Shown in pieces: positions 22,283-34,900 of a DNA stretch of 64,000 nt. Under the pieces are notes generated by a model. It saw only the letters and a list, made by a program, of their open reading frames with translations, was not told the origin of the DNA and made no database searches. Both the position numbers and the translations under genes were made by a program. Location of the stretch: contig WION01000003.1 of NCBI GenBank assembly GCA_015039365.1, positions 558,001-622,000 of the forward strand, read 5' to 3'. Within the stretch, counting starts at the first letter, position 1, and each line of letters opens with the position of its first letter. Source of the DNA: Amanita rubescens (lineage: Eukaryota > Basidiomycota > Agaricomycetes > Agaricales > Amanitaceae).

Positions 22283-23089
22283 ATGGCAGACAACTTTCCC
22301 GTCCTGCAAGGCTTGCTGTTGGCAAATACTAAGTGGTCCGAAGAGGTCGATAAGGCTGACCCTGGCTTTTTTGAACGTTCTGCCGAGAATCAGCAAAGCC
22401 CTGATGTAAAACAGCTTTATGCTCTCACGCATGTTTCACACTGACTTCAGGTTCAGGTACTCTGGATTGGATGTGCTGATTCCAGAGTCCCAGAATCCGT
22501 GATAACAAAGTCGCTTCCAGGAGTTATTTTCGTTCAACGTAACATTGCAAAGTGGGTTGACGGCATTTGATTGGGGCTAGAGATATCTAAACAGGCCGAT
22601 ATAGCCAACTGCCTCTAGACGACATTAACGCTCTTTCTGTCCTGACCTACGCCGTCCATAATCTCGGGACTCAACATGGTACTCTTTATCTCTTGATCAT
22701 CATCGAGATATTGCTTACTAGGGGGTCACATAGTCATTATCGTTGGCCACTCTGAGTGTGGAGGTGTAACCGCCAGCCTTAAAGCTGTTCAATCAGGGGG
22801 CAGCCCTGATCAAACCATACCCGATTATCCAGCTAGCCATCCGTTGAATCGTTGGCTCGCTCCACTGACAGAGTTTATTGCGACACTTGATATTTCGTCG
22901 TTGCCCTTTGAGGAAGCACTTCCGATTGCCATCGAGGCGAACGTGAAAAGGCAAGTTGAGCACTTGAGCGGGGCAGCAGAGATTACGAATGCAAAAAAGG
23001 AAGTCTGGGTCCACGGCTGGGTGTATGATTTGGCTACGGGAAGGCTGAGGGACCTCGAAATCTCGAGGCCAGCAGTTGCTGCGGTTTGA
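22283..23089 (+). CDS. Beta-class carbonic anhydrase
   Basis: Zinc enzyme interconverting CO2 and bicarbonate, supplying bicarbonate for carboxylations and cAMP signalling in fungi. The start at 22283 gives [20 protein letters not shown]. Zinc ligands and the Asp-Arg dyad are present: [13 protein letters not shown] (Cys, Asp, Arg) and [12 protein letters not shown] (His, Cys). Other conserved parts are [24 protein letters not shown] and [18 protein letters not shown], with the stop at 23087-23089. Four exons give about 230 residues, usual for fungal enzymes. No mitochondrial presequence is evident, so it is probably cytosolic. Confidence 0.93.
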
Positions 23090-23147
23090 TAGTAAAGTGT
23101 ACATAAACAAGACTTAGATTGTAGTTCTCCGATTTGTTACGGTTCAA

Positions 23148-24611
23148 ATGTCAGAAGACCGACTCCTAGTGCAGATTGCCTCGTACAACACCAATCTACA
23201 GGGTCTCAAAGGCCTTCCTCAAAACTTGGTCGACTGGCTCGCACCTACTTTCCACGTTTCCAATTTCTTGTCTCATGCACGCCGAGCTCCAGACATCGTG
23301 GCAGTTGGCTTCCAAGAGCTGCTTCCTTTGCACCTCGGCTGTACGTTCTACAAATAACCTAACATGTCTTTCCCCTGAGAGGTGAATAGTCGCTGGATTG
23401 TCCAAGTCGGTGATTGAAGACAGAAACACCCATATTCTGTCTCAGATTGAGGCATCTGCACCCAACCAGGAGCGGTACACCTTGATTGCCAAGAAAGTTA
23501 ATGTTGGTGTGGCACTGCTAGTCTATGGACGAGATGACGGTGTAGCACGCAAGATAACCGACGTCCAGACTCAATGGACGGGTTGCGGACCTGCGTGGAT
23601 GGGCAACAAGGGTGCAGTGGGTGTGCGCTTCCGAGTGCCGGGTGACAATGGAGAAACTGGCGAGACGTTCACGTACGTCCATTATGGCTCTAGTTCACGC
23701 CAACTTGTACTAAATATCGTGCAGTTTCGTCTGTGCCCATCTCGCTGCGCATGCTTACAATCTTTCGCGCCGGGTAGCCGACTTTGATCATATCGTTCGT
23801 TCTTTACTCTTTCCTCCCGTGCCAGGCTCGCAGGAATTGAGCACCATCTATGCGACATCCCATCTATTCTTCTTGGGCGACTTAAATTTCAGGCTGGATA
23901 TACCTGCGTCGCATGCTCTCTCGTCACTCAGGAAAAGTCCCCAGTTTGGAGATTTTCTGTCATCGGAAGAAAAACGGGAAGAGATCCGACACTTTGACCA
24001 GTTAACTGTGGAGAAGAAGAAGGGAACAATTTTCACCGGCTTCCACGAAGGAGAATTCTGGAAGTTCAAATGCAGCTACAAGTACAAGTTGGGAGAAGTG
24101 GACAGATTTGAGTATGTCCATGTCATTACGCTGGAACTTCATCTCACTGCAATCCCAGTTACAAGCGCGACCCTGCATGGACGGATCGTATTCTGTTTGC
24201 TACTCATGCTGATCTATCAGAGGAGCCGGACAAGACATGTGTTGACATTTTGTTATACACGACCATACCATCTTATACCACATCGGACCACGTAAGTGAT
24301 TCCTCATTGTACCAAAAGCCCATCACAAATCTACCCGAGGACAGAAACCTGTTGTCTGTCTTTTACAATTACCTCCACCCATCTCTACAACTCTTCCTAC
24401 ACCGCCAATGATTCGTCTTCCGTCAACCTTTTCCCCCGCTCCCGATCCATTAGCGTATCACAAACGCTTCACGGGTCGCACATTCGATCGTACACTAGGC
24501 ATTATCTGGTGGTTTGTGAACTTGTTGGGCGGCGGCTCAACCGCAATCGGTATTTTCAATATAATGATCGGTATCGGGCTGTACACTTGGTGGAGTCTCC
24601 GTACCTATTAG
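23148..24611 (+). CDS. Inositol polyphosphate 5-phosphatase with C-terminal membrane anchor
   Basis: Removes the 5-phosphate from phosphoinositides or soluble inositol phosphates. The start at 23148 opens with MSEDRLLVQIASYNTNLQG. Catalytic motifs of the 5-phosphatase family are all present: VGFQELLPL, GNKGAVGVRF, FVCAHLAAH, FFLGDLNFRLD (the GDxNxR signature), PAWTDRILF and, across an intron ending near 24349, SDHKPVV. After the catalytic domain the last exon encodes two hydrophobic stretches (TLGIIWWFVNLLGGG and STAIGIFNIMIGIGLYTWW) just before the stop at 24609-24611. These suggest a tail anchor in an internal membrane. Five or six exons. It converges on the coiled-coil gene. Confidence 0.9.
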
Positions 24612-24707
24612 AGGTACTTTATTATTTCTATACCCTATGTCCGCGAATGAGCCTATACTATTAAAATATGATGGGATATGCATACTAAACCAAGATTTGC
24701 GGAGCGG

Positions 24708-25409
24708 CTAGCTTTGCTGGGATGGACCACCCGGCGGAGTGTCCCAATTGACCAGATCGATAAATTCGCGTGGATTTCCGGGTGGTCTCGCCGCCCTCTC
24801 TTGTACATTTCGCATTTTCGCTGCCAACATAGAGAGGCCCCGCAATATATCGAGCCTGCCAGATGGATCGCGAGATATATTCTGGAGTGTGTCCAGTATG
24901 ACCTTCCAGTCGGAACTAAAGCCTAAAGTTCCGTCCTCTCTTTGACCTATGCCGATCGGAGCCAACTGCTTCAGAAACGCGGCCAAGACCTTGTTTGCTT
25001 GCTCCTCCTTAGTCGAAGCGAGAGTCGCGTCTCTGACGGCTGTCGATACGCTTGTATGCAGCCCATGATTATCCGCCGTAAGCTGGGCCACTAATTCCTC
25101 CAACTCTTTGATGCGGGCTGCGTTAGCTGCCAAAACGCCACAAGAATTGCGAAATTCGGAAAAGTGAGCTTGTAGACCGACGAGCTCCCTCGCGGCGTCA
25201 ACATCAAGCGTAGATGTTTGAGCAACTCTCCCCTGGAGCTGAACGAGGTGGTGCTCTATGATTGTGAGCTGGGGTGTGAGGGATGCAATGGCATTGTTTT
25301 TCTCTGCCTCCACGATAGCGAGAATTTTATCGGCGTTGTTCTGGATTGTCGCGCTCGTCGCGCGTGGCGGCGTCGGTGGTTGTTGGAGACCCGGCGTCGG
25401 CGAGTTCAT
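24708..25409 (-). CDS. Unrecognised 233-residue coiled-coil protein
   Basis: Intronless frame of 233 codons, unusual among its intron-rich neighbours. I do not recognise a family. The N-terminus is Pro/Thr-rich (LQQPPTPPRATS). The middle (about residues 25-150) is Ala/Glu/Leu-rich and predicted by eye to form coiled coils (AARIKELEELVAQLTADN). The C-terminal third is more globular, with DGTLGFSSDWKVILDTLQNI and a proline-rich end (DTPPGGPSQQS). No signal peptide or membrane segment. Its start is only 51 bp from that of PRP45, so the two probably share a promoter. A scaffold role is only a guess from the coiled coils. Confidence 0.7.
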   Translation of the reverse strand: MNSPTPGLQQPPTPPRATSATIQNNADKILAIVEAEKNNAIASLTPQLTIIEHHLVQLQGRVAQTSTLDVDAARELVGLQAHFSEFRNSCGVLAANAARIKELEELVAQLTADNHGLHTSVSTAVRDATLASTKEEQANKVLAAFLKQLAPIGIGQREDGTLGFSSDWKVILDTLQNISRDPSGRLDILRGLSMLAAKMRNVQERAARPPGNPREFIDLVNWDTPPGGPSQQS

Positions 25410-25460
25410 TGGAGACGATGGTCACAACAAGTACAAATATACTCTCACCGTAAAACCATC
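25410..25460. promoter_or_regulatory. 51 bp gap between divergent starts (coiled-coil gene and PRP45)
   Basis: The shortest head-to-head spacing in the window. It is too short for two separate promoters with 5' UTRs, so transcription must start inside this gap or within the opposite coding region. No TATA box visible. Confidence 0.5.
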
Positions 25461-27385
25461 ATGGCCACTCTCGCTCAGGTTCTTCCTCAGCCCGTCAATT
25501 TGTCCACCGTATCAAATATCCATGACGACTACAGTGCACCAGAGCCATCCAAGGCCGTCATTTCTCGCCCTGTAGTTCCCCCATATGGCCAACGGAAAGG
25601 CTGGAAGCCTACAAGTCAGGACGACTATGGTATCTGCAACTCTTTGTCAGCAGTGTACTAGGCAGCTCATCTACTTTTGCAGGTGATGGAGGTGCCTTTC
25701 CGGAATGTCATATAGCTCAATACCCGTTGGATATGGGCAAGAAAAAGGTGTTTCTCATTGATATCTTTCCGTTTCTCTGCATTCTGACAATCATTGCAAG
25801 GCCTCCTCTGGAAATACCTTAGCTCTCCAAGTCGACAGTGAAGGAAATGTGCGCTACGACGCCATTGCTCACCAAGGCCAGCGGTCTGGCAAGATTGTAC
25901 AATCACAGTTCAAGGACCTGGTGCCGTTGGCTCATAGAAAAGACTTGGAAGACAAGGACCGCACCATGGAAAGACCGTCAGAGGAGGAGGTTCTTGAAAC
26001 CGCCGAACGGACAAAGGCAGCACTAGAAAAGCTCGTCAACGGCAAAATCAAGGCCGCGCAACCCAAAAATGTACCCGACAGCACGGGTAAAACGTCATTC
26101 ATTCGTTACACCCCAGGTATACAGAATGGCGCGGTGGGCCTCAAGCAACGGATAATCAAAATGACCGAAGTCGTTGAAGATCCCTTGGAGCCACCACGCT
26201 TCAAGCATAAAAAGATACCAAGAGGTCCACCGAGTCCACCGCCTCCTGTGCTACGGAGTCCCCCACGTAAAGCGACTGCCGCTGAGCAAAAGGAATGGAT
26301 GATCCCTCCATGTATTTCCAACTGGAAAAACAATAAGGGTTTCACCATCCCACTTGATAAACGGTTAGCAGCCGATGGACGCGGTCTTCAAGATGTGAGT
26401 GCACTGTTCATTTGCTCAATCGCTCCTAAACACTACGTTTAGATTCACATCAACGATAACTTTGCAAAATTCTCAGAAGCCCTGTTCGTTGCAGATCGAC
26501 ATGCCCGTGAAGAAGTACGACAGCGAGCTCTGATGCAGCAGAAGCTTGCGCAAAAGGAGAAAGAATCCAAAGAAGAAAATCTCCGCATGTTGGCTCAACG
26601 TGCTCGAGAAGAGCGCAGCGGCATCACGTCTAAGCCTTCTGCTCAATCACAAGCGGCTATGAAATCTTCTCTAGCCGACTACGGTAGTGATGGAGGAAGC
26701 GCGTCTGAAGGAGAGGACAGCGCCGAGGATGAAGATGCACGCAAAATTCGGGAGCACATGAGAATGGACAAACGCAGAGAACGTGAACGCGAGATGCGTA
26801 TGAGTAACATGGGTGCCGAACAGCGAGCCAAGCAACGGGCAAGGGAACAAAATCGCGACATTTCCGAAAAGATTGCGCTTGGTTTGGCTAAACCAACACT
26901 GTCCAAAGAAGCCATGTTGGACTCTCGGTTGTTCAATCGGCAGACACTATCGAACAGTTTCGCCGACGAGGAGTCGTACAACTTGTATGACAAGCCTCTG
27001 TTCCATGGTTCAACAGCTGCCGCTGCAATATACAAAGCACGGGGCAACATTAACGAAGGTAACGAGGACTCATTCGGTGGTGGAACGGAGGAAGGTATAT
27101 CGGGTGCCCTCAAGAATGATCGCTTCGGTCTGGGTCAAGCTAGAATCGGCTTTGAAGGCGCGACAGATCAAGAAGTCCGGGAAGGCCCTGTTCAATTCGA
27201 AAAGGACACGACTGACGTCTTTGGTCTCAACCAGTTCTTGGACGAGGCCAAGACGGGTAAGAAGAGGGGTTTGGATACTGCAGTGTAAGTCGGATCACTT
27301 TAAACAAGATACGCCGCCTGACATCACTTTTAGCCATGAATCAAGGAAACGCCAGCAACTGGAGAGGGCCGAGGAAAGGGAATGA
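25461..27385 (+). CDS. PRP45: Pre-mRNA splicing factor Prp45/SNW1 (SKIP)
   Basis: Component of the spliceosomal NineTeen-related complex, needed for catalytic activation. The start at 25461 gives MATLAQVLPQPVNL. The SNW domain is complete: PPYGQRKGWKP, FPECHIAQYPLDMGKKK, RYDAIAHQGQRSGKIVQSQF, FIRYTPG, PRFKHKKIPRGPPSPP, and the defining ISNWKNNKGFTIPLDKRLAA. The C-terminal part is charged and helical (RQRALMQQKLAQKEKES; MRMDKRRERERE). A last intron (GTAAGT at 27287) adds the terminal VHESRKRQQLERAEERE. About 585 residues, normal for fungi. At least four introns. TIM54 follows 108 bp downstream on the same strand. Confidence 0.95.
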
Positions 27386-27493
27386 TCTTTTGCATATTTT
27401 CTAGCTTTGTACCAGTGCATTGTATTATTTTAATTTTTTCCGGTGACAATATCAACAAATAATTGACCAAAAATAAATCACCGAGGCTCGGTC

Positions 27494-28954
27494 ATGAACG
27501 CGAATGATGCAGAGCAAAAACCATCTGCAGCGACTCCCAAAAGGTTGTCCGGAATAAAGACTGCCTTGCGCTACACCGGCATCCCGACCACATGGCTTGA
27601 CAAACGTCCCAAGCTACCTTCGCGAAATTGGTTGATCTTCATCTCCGTCGTCTCTTCCGTCACAGGACTGTTCATCTACGACAGAAGACAATGCAAGCAA
27701 ATACGCCAGTCTTACATCGACCGCGTTAAGTACTTGTCAGAAGAAGCCGGAGATCCATTGGCGCAACCTCGTAAGGTCACGGTCTACGGTGCCAAGTGGC
27801 CAGGTGACGAAGACTATGACCAATCCATGAAGTATTTCCGCAAGTTTGTCAAGGTTAGTAACACCCCATTGTTTTTGCTACCATGTATAAGCTGACTGAC
27901 CTGTACCTCATAGCCGTTGCTCGTCGCCGCTGCCGTAGATTATGACATGGTCGTCGGTAAAAGACACGGCGACATCGCGAACCACGTCGCGAATGATACC
28001 CGGTTGCGCAGGCGGATGGACCTCGGAATTGACAAGGACTCTGTATATACCACGGCTCTGCCAACTTACAAGCCGCTGCCAGAACGCCGCAGATGCGAGC
28101 TCGATGGTGGAATTCTCATCGTTGGGCGTCCGACGTTCAAAGAGTTCATGGCTGGACTAAAAAAGGGCTGGACATCCGGTTTGGACGAGGTTGACCAGGA
28201 CGAGGTATTAGTTAGGGAATTGGAGTCGGATGGCTACTTTGACGAACCCGAAGATGTGCCCAGCTCCTTCGAAAAAGACGATGCGCGTCCTTCGACCCAA
28301 AAATCGCCTATTTATTCCCCCCTTCAAATCCGTCCCTTTGCGGAATCCTCGCCTACCCCAAAGCGTAGTACCATCCCAACAAACTTGAACGCACCACCAA
28401 GTGAGATACCACAACTTCCCTCGATCCTCTTCGTTCCCTTTATTGATTTCCTTGGTTTCAAACAAATACCTTTGATGATATGGGATTTTTTCAATCAACG
28501 TCATCATGTACGAGCTGGAGCCGAGGCTGCGTCTCGCTTGATCGCCAGCAATTCCAGACCATTCAAGGATTCGATGGACAACGATGAAAATGACCTCGAC
28601 CTTGGCAAAGACGCAGAAGCGTACTACAAGGTATCCTCTCTGGCAGACGACATCAACAAAACTCGTAGGAAATACTACGAAGAGCTTCCTGCTAAGCTAC
28701 AGGTCGCGCGAGCACTGGCAAGAGGAGAGCGAGAACCGACCAAGGAGGAGAGGGAAAATCCGCCCCCCACCGAGGTGGAATTAAGCGCTGAAAGGATGAA
28801 TAAGGAACGGCGATGGCGGAGCGATGTGATGGGTTGGTCTATGGTCGATCCCACATCTAGGGTGACTTGGGACGAGCGCTTCAAAAATGCATTGCGCATA
28901 TTCACAAACCCTAACGGCAGTAATAGTGATTCTAATGATTCTAATTCCACTTAA
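27494..28954 (+). CDS. TIM54: Mitochondrial inner-membrane translocase subunit TIM54
   Basis: Part of the TIM22 complex that inserts carrier proteins into the mitochondrial inner membrane. From the start at 27494: ALRYTGIPTTWLDKRPKLPS, a single membrane span (NWLIFISVVSSVTGLFIY), then the intermembrane-space domain with DRVKYLSEEAGDPLAQPRKV, VYGAKWPGDEDYD, AAAVDYDMVVGKRHGDIAN and GGILIVGRPTFKEFMAGLKKG. One intron near 27855-27913. About 465 residues, family-typical. The stop (28952-28954) lies five bases from the stop of the convergent MER3 gene, so the two mRNAs must overlap tail to tail. Confidence 0.93.
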
Positions 28955-28959
28955 TCAAT

Positions 28960-31900
28960 CTAGACATCGTTTATAATTTCGACCGTTCCGCTATTGAGCC
29001 ATTCATCCAGGGCCGCGAGCTCCCTTGCCACGTCGTCATCATATTCGGCATAGCTATTCAATTGAATGGTATTCGTCTCAGTTTTCGTTAACGGAGCAGG
29101 ACCTGCATCTATGATCTCGACATCAGAATCAGAATCCGGCGGCGAGTTCATTCTAGTATTCTAGTCGAAGAACGTGAGGCATCAAGAATGAATGAGGTCG
29201 TGTACACGAACTGGAGCAGCTGCCTGTGGTTTAAGATTGGAATCGCCTACAAGCTTTATTCTTTTCCGTGGAGATAGAGACTCCTCGCGAAACAAGGATA
29301 TCTTTCGCTTTCTTGATTCGGCCGGCAGAGGTGCTTCATGATTAGGTTTCTCTTCTTGCGTTATGACATCTTTGACCTGTTCGTCGTCCATTGGAAACGC
29401 CCGAATGATGGAATCTACCTCAGGGTCTGAATAATCCGAGTCCAATAAGAAAGAGTTATCGTCTTTGGACGCGAAATTCTCCTGATTAGTGGTAATGGAC
29501 TGTTCCACTCTATCGTCTAGTCTCTGGTGATATCCAGGCCTTTCATGGTCCGCGTCTGCTTGGTGCCTAGTTGCCTGACCGGGTGAGTAGTGCAGTCGAA
29601 TCCTTTGTCCACTTTTGATGTTCAGACTCTTTTCGACATCCGTACTCGCGTGTCGATTTTCCAGATCTACCAGCATAGGATGTGGTTTCTGCTTGATCTT
29701 AATTACACCCTTGTCCAGTGATTGATTTTCGCCTTCAAGTCCTTTTCTTTGATTGGTAAGGATATTTTCCTGTTTGGCTCCTTGCCGCTTGGGAGGCTTT
29801 AACAGTCCTTCCTTGCAGCTAGTCATTTTCAGATAGTAACTTGGCATGGCACACTCTGGATGAATACCATAAATGCCGACACTGGTGTTTATCTTTGCAT
29901 GAGTGATTACACCTGTCACATATCGTGAAGAGTAAAGCGGATGAAATAGAACGGCGTACTCGTAGTTGCCGTTTGGAAGTATCTTCTTGGATATAGAACT
30001 GTCGAGCTTGTGAAGAATAGTGGAATTTTCTGCTAGTGGATGGATTAGCCCTACAGGAATGACTGAACGGCAGCGACCAACCTCGGAGTTTGGTGAGATC
30101 CTTGACGTAAGGGGTGACGGTACGTTCAGCCTTGGTTTTCTGGATATCTTGCCGGACCTTCTTAACAGGGTCTGTCATGCGCGATGAAACACATGCTTCG
30201 TTCACAGTGTCCAACTGCTCTTCCTTGACGTCGAGGTCCGTTTCCTTAGAGCATTCAGCAGTAAACTTTACCCCAAAAGGATTTTCGCACAATAATAGCC
30301 GGAGGTCTTGTGTCTGGTACGGGATATTCACTAGGAGGAATATCGGGCTTGTAAATTTTTTGTAGAGCCACTCCCGCGGCAGATTCCTGACATAGGAGCA
30401 AGCATAATAGTTGCTTTGAACTCAACTCACGGAACTGATAGTAACGATGATTGCTTGGCTTGGTTTAACAAGTTTGGCAGTTATGTGAAACGATTTCGTC
30501 TCGTTCAATACCTTCGTGCTACAGAATATTGAAAGACGATGCAGAGAATTAGAATGGGCAGACATACGATGTACGCCGAAAGTCGATGAAATCTAAATCA
30601 GATGTGACAGCGTAGACGACTGTCATGTTTGCTTCACGCCGCTGCGGCTTCGGCTTTTTCGCCTTAACATTGTCGTGACGATCCGCTAAGCCGCAATGGA
30701 CAGAAAGATCCACTTCAACTGGCTCGTTACCACTCCCGCTGCGTACTTGTACTTGCTGGATCTCAAGCGAATACTGAGGTAGCTCCTGGGCGGACGCGAT
30801 GACTTCTTGACCAAACGGTGGTCGCCGATTCAAGAGCTGGTGGAAATATCATTCAGCGTTTTGCTCAGCATCACGGATTAACTCGCCAATTCTAATCTGG
30901 ATGGTTGTTGTAGTAGTAAACCCTGCAATGAAGTAATCCCGTTTTCAGCTAGGACCTATCGGGTATTTTGACATGTTCGCTGCTATTCGTGTAGATACGA
31001 CGAACCTTCAACCTTCATTTTTGAGGGATGCGAAGTTAGATGTCATCACTTCTTCACTTGATTTTTACTTACGACTTCTCCCCGATCTGCTCTATTTGGC
31101 GTAATACGACTGGCCTATCTTCCCATGCTTTTGCACTCAAACAGCGGAGCCTATTCAGTTCTATATTTCCAGTCTATTTCGCAGGCGTATGACAAGTCTC
31201 ACAATTCGAGCCCGTATTTCATTTGCGCTCCGCGTTTACTGATAACGGAGACTTCAATGACGGCTACGCATATCAGTCATTTGACAATCACGGTCGTTGT
31301 TAATGGCATCTACCGCGCGTGATTCGGCCTACATGACGAAATATAGCAAGTGCCTCGAGGTGAGGTTGGCTATCGCCCGTTTTGTATTCTGGCGAATTCA
31401 AGGAGACCCCGCCTAATATAGCCTTCTCAACCACACATGTAAGTTGAATTCTATTCAATTCTTCCAATTCAAAGTGAAGACTGACCTGAATTATAATGAA
31501 CACCTTGTCCGAGGTCTTCTCCAATTTCTTGACGCTGAATCGTATATCATTGTGCTGACGAAGTATATTCAAGCCCTGAGAGTTTGTCAGTTTTAGAAGG
31601 AAAAAAAAGGTTCTGCTGGACCGTTTTCTCAGAAGTTCTTATCCGCAAGTCTTGAAACCTGATTCAACAGCGTTTATTGTACGACTATGCTTTAAGTGGA
31701 CAAGCCACTTACTCTCCTGCAGAAGAGATGGTTTCCAGCTAGAGTTTGTCAGACTCATCTCATCGATGTCCTTGAGCGGTACTTACGATTTCTCGCATAC
31801 TCGGTCGCTCGGGTAGCTTCAAGATCAGCTCCATCTATTAAACTATCAGTGTCATATTTGACCCTTGAAATCTAGGCATTTTACCGTATACTGCCTTATA

Positions 31901-34900
31901 TACAACTAAAAAGAGTCACCAGATATGGCACAGTTCTTATTATGAATTTACCTTGCTCATGATATTTCCATACTCTGTCGACCGTAATTTTTGTCCATCA
32001 TCAATGAATTCTATGAGATTTATATTCGCGAGCTTGTTGAAACTTTGTACGACCAAGTCGTCCATCCGATCCTCCCAAGTTTGATTTTCTTCTTTTCCAA
32101 GAGCGTAATGGTTCGGGTTCTTTCGGATTCGCTGGAATAGAAAGGAGTTGCGTAACCATTCCTTTGCAGAACTGACGCTCCCAATGGTACCAAGCCCGAC
32201 CTCCGAATTGAGGTGTTCTGCAAGATTTCGATGAAGAGAGCTCTCTATAACAGTTGCTCCTTGGGCCAAAGCTCTGTACTTATTCTCTAGGGCGGATTCA
32301 CAAAGGATAATTGCAAGGCCATCCGTATCTAGGACACTGTTTCAGCTGATGCTCAGCAAGTGAAATTCCACTTGCCAAATTGTGGACGGCCCTGCGTAGA
32401 CAAGACGTTAGAGCCGTAATCGATCCGCTTTAAGTGATTCTTACTGCTCGGCCGATCATTTGCATTATATCCAAGTCAGAATACTCGACGTTTGCACCAT
32501 TCTGGTACACATGCACGCCCTTGATAACGACAGTGTGCGCGGCTTGCGTTGCGATATTGAGACGGTGTTGCAAGAAGTAGGACAAGTCACAACTTACGAA
32601 GATTAACACCGACAGCCAGTGTCTTGTGAGAGTCAGAAACATCATGAAATCTAGCAAGTCCCTCAACTCAACTGAAGTTGCGATGATGATTCTCAATGAT
32701 CCCTTTATGAACATATTCTCGACCTTCCTTCGGTCCTCCAAAGCCAATCCTGCATGATGTACACCAATGCCCAGATCAGCTAATTCTGGTCTGAAATTAA
32801 GTACGCGAACATCTTCGTTTCGCTTTTAGGGCTTACCACTGGACCTCTTGTCATAAAAACACTGCGGCGATCTAGAGGACGGTTGAGATGAACAGTCAAT
32901 AAAAAATTCTTCGTTACTGTGGAGGCCTTGACCAAGGCAACTTTTCTCTTTTGCTTTCCGCCGTAGCGTAATCTTTTTTCAATCGGTCGGCCGTTGCGAA
33001 TACACCTTTTGCAAAACTTTAGGCGTGGAGAAAATATTTCCCGGTTATATATTACCATTTCTTGTTGAGCAAAAGACCAAAATGGGCTTTCCCACTGAGT
33101 ACGTCTGCAGCGCTGTAAATAACTTGCCGTCCAGGATTTTGGAAAACACAAAATCGTTCTGTCCCTTTGGGCGGGGGACCCCGACCACGACTCGAGCGAG
33201 TTTACAGGGCCGATACTCTTCACCAAACTAGTTCTAGATAAGCACAATGAAACGTCATATCACGTCTGACTTATACCTCAAGTACCGTGGCTTGTTTGCT
33301 GATGGAGCCATTCGTTCCTATCCATGTCGCGACATCTTGAATGTTTGGCACAGTGGCCGAAACGAGCACAAATCGAACGGCAGCCCCCCTAGTCTTCATG
33401 CGAGACACGACAACTTCTAAAGTGCTACCACGGGATTCATTCAGCACATGGATCTACCATATCTGAGTTAATGAACGTGAAGGGGGTCGAGAATGATCAG
33501 AACCTCGTCAACAAGAAACAACTTGATCTGGGATAAAATCTGATCGTGATCGCGCCTGTCTGACTGTAGAAATATGGTTGGGCAAACATAGGTATAACAC
33601 ACCATGTCCGAGTAAGGCTGTCCCACTTCTCTGCCTAGAATACTGTTGAGTATAACCTTTGCGTGCGCAGAAAATCAATCTAACAGTTGTGACACTGAAA
33701 AGATTGGTTATAAGCTATAGCTCTCGATGATGTACGACATAAACGAACATTATGCTAGCATTTTTGGCATCTCCCCACGCGCCCTTGCCGAAAAGGACTG
33801 TGTCTCCAGTCAATTCGCAGCCTTCCATAAATTCTTATGAATATGTTCGCGAGGTCTTCCAGTACTTACATTTTATCCCCAGTGGTCCGAATTTTGTTTC
33901 CCAATCCCTAAATCTTTCGGAGCATAGAGCCTGAGTATAATGATCAATGAGTGCAATGTATGATGCTCATCGAACCCACTTTTGTCGGTGATACGTAGAC
34001 ACACTTGAAGACTCTCCCAGAGTCTCTAGCCTGATGAAGAATACGCAAAATGGCAAGCTCGAACAAGACGGTCTTTCCGCTGCCGGTGGGAGCTTCAAAC
34101 TGTATTTCAATTTTTGTTCGAGCGAGATTGTCCCCATTTACCGCTTATGACCTAGACATGTATTAGCATATACACGTTCGTGATGAATCAGAAATTTACT
34201 AGGTTTTCGTCCGAGTGGTAAACCTTTGCAACAATCAGCCGATTTGATTCGCAGATATTGAACCTTACATTATCAAAGCAGCTCGACTGGACAGCATTGA
34301 ATACGCCAAACTTGAATATGCTGCGATGGACGTCAGCTTCGGACGTCCAAGTTCGCATCAATACAATTCCGTAGAAAAAAAAGAAAGCAAGCTAACGCAA
34401 TTCAGATACCGGCCGTAACCGCGTCCCGGATCGTGGAAGGGGGGAATACTGCTGCCTTTCGTATGCTTCCAACTCTTCGTAATCATAGTGGCTGCGATGC
34501 CCTCGACCCGATTGCGAGGGCCTTTGCCTCACTTGATGCAAAGAGGGAGCTATATGCTGATCAACAGAGAATCGGCCACTTGAGCAAAGTTAATCTAACT
34601 TGTTTCCAAGCGATATCCTGACTCGTAGCCGGAATCATGATGTCCTTGAAACGGATTGTTATTATGCCATTGGTTATGCGCATTATTGCCACTATATGCG
34701 TGGTAAGAGTCGATTTGTGCATTTGCACGCTGATATTCTCGGTCAAAAGTCACAGGAGAGGGTGCATCTGTATCGTAGATAGCGGCACGGCTCAGACATT
34801 GACGCATATACTTACATATTTCTTGCCCATTGTCGAACGGTTCGTCGGAGAATTCCTGAATATCACTGAAAGGAGCGTCTGCATAGAGTTCCACGTCGTC

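Noticed and set aside
28960..29151. A separate 63-residue protein ending five bases from TIM54
   Set aside because: A 45 nt GT...AG intron with a CTCAC branch-like word joins the upstream MER3 exon to this frame with phase kept, so it is better explained as the last MER3 exon.
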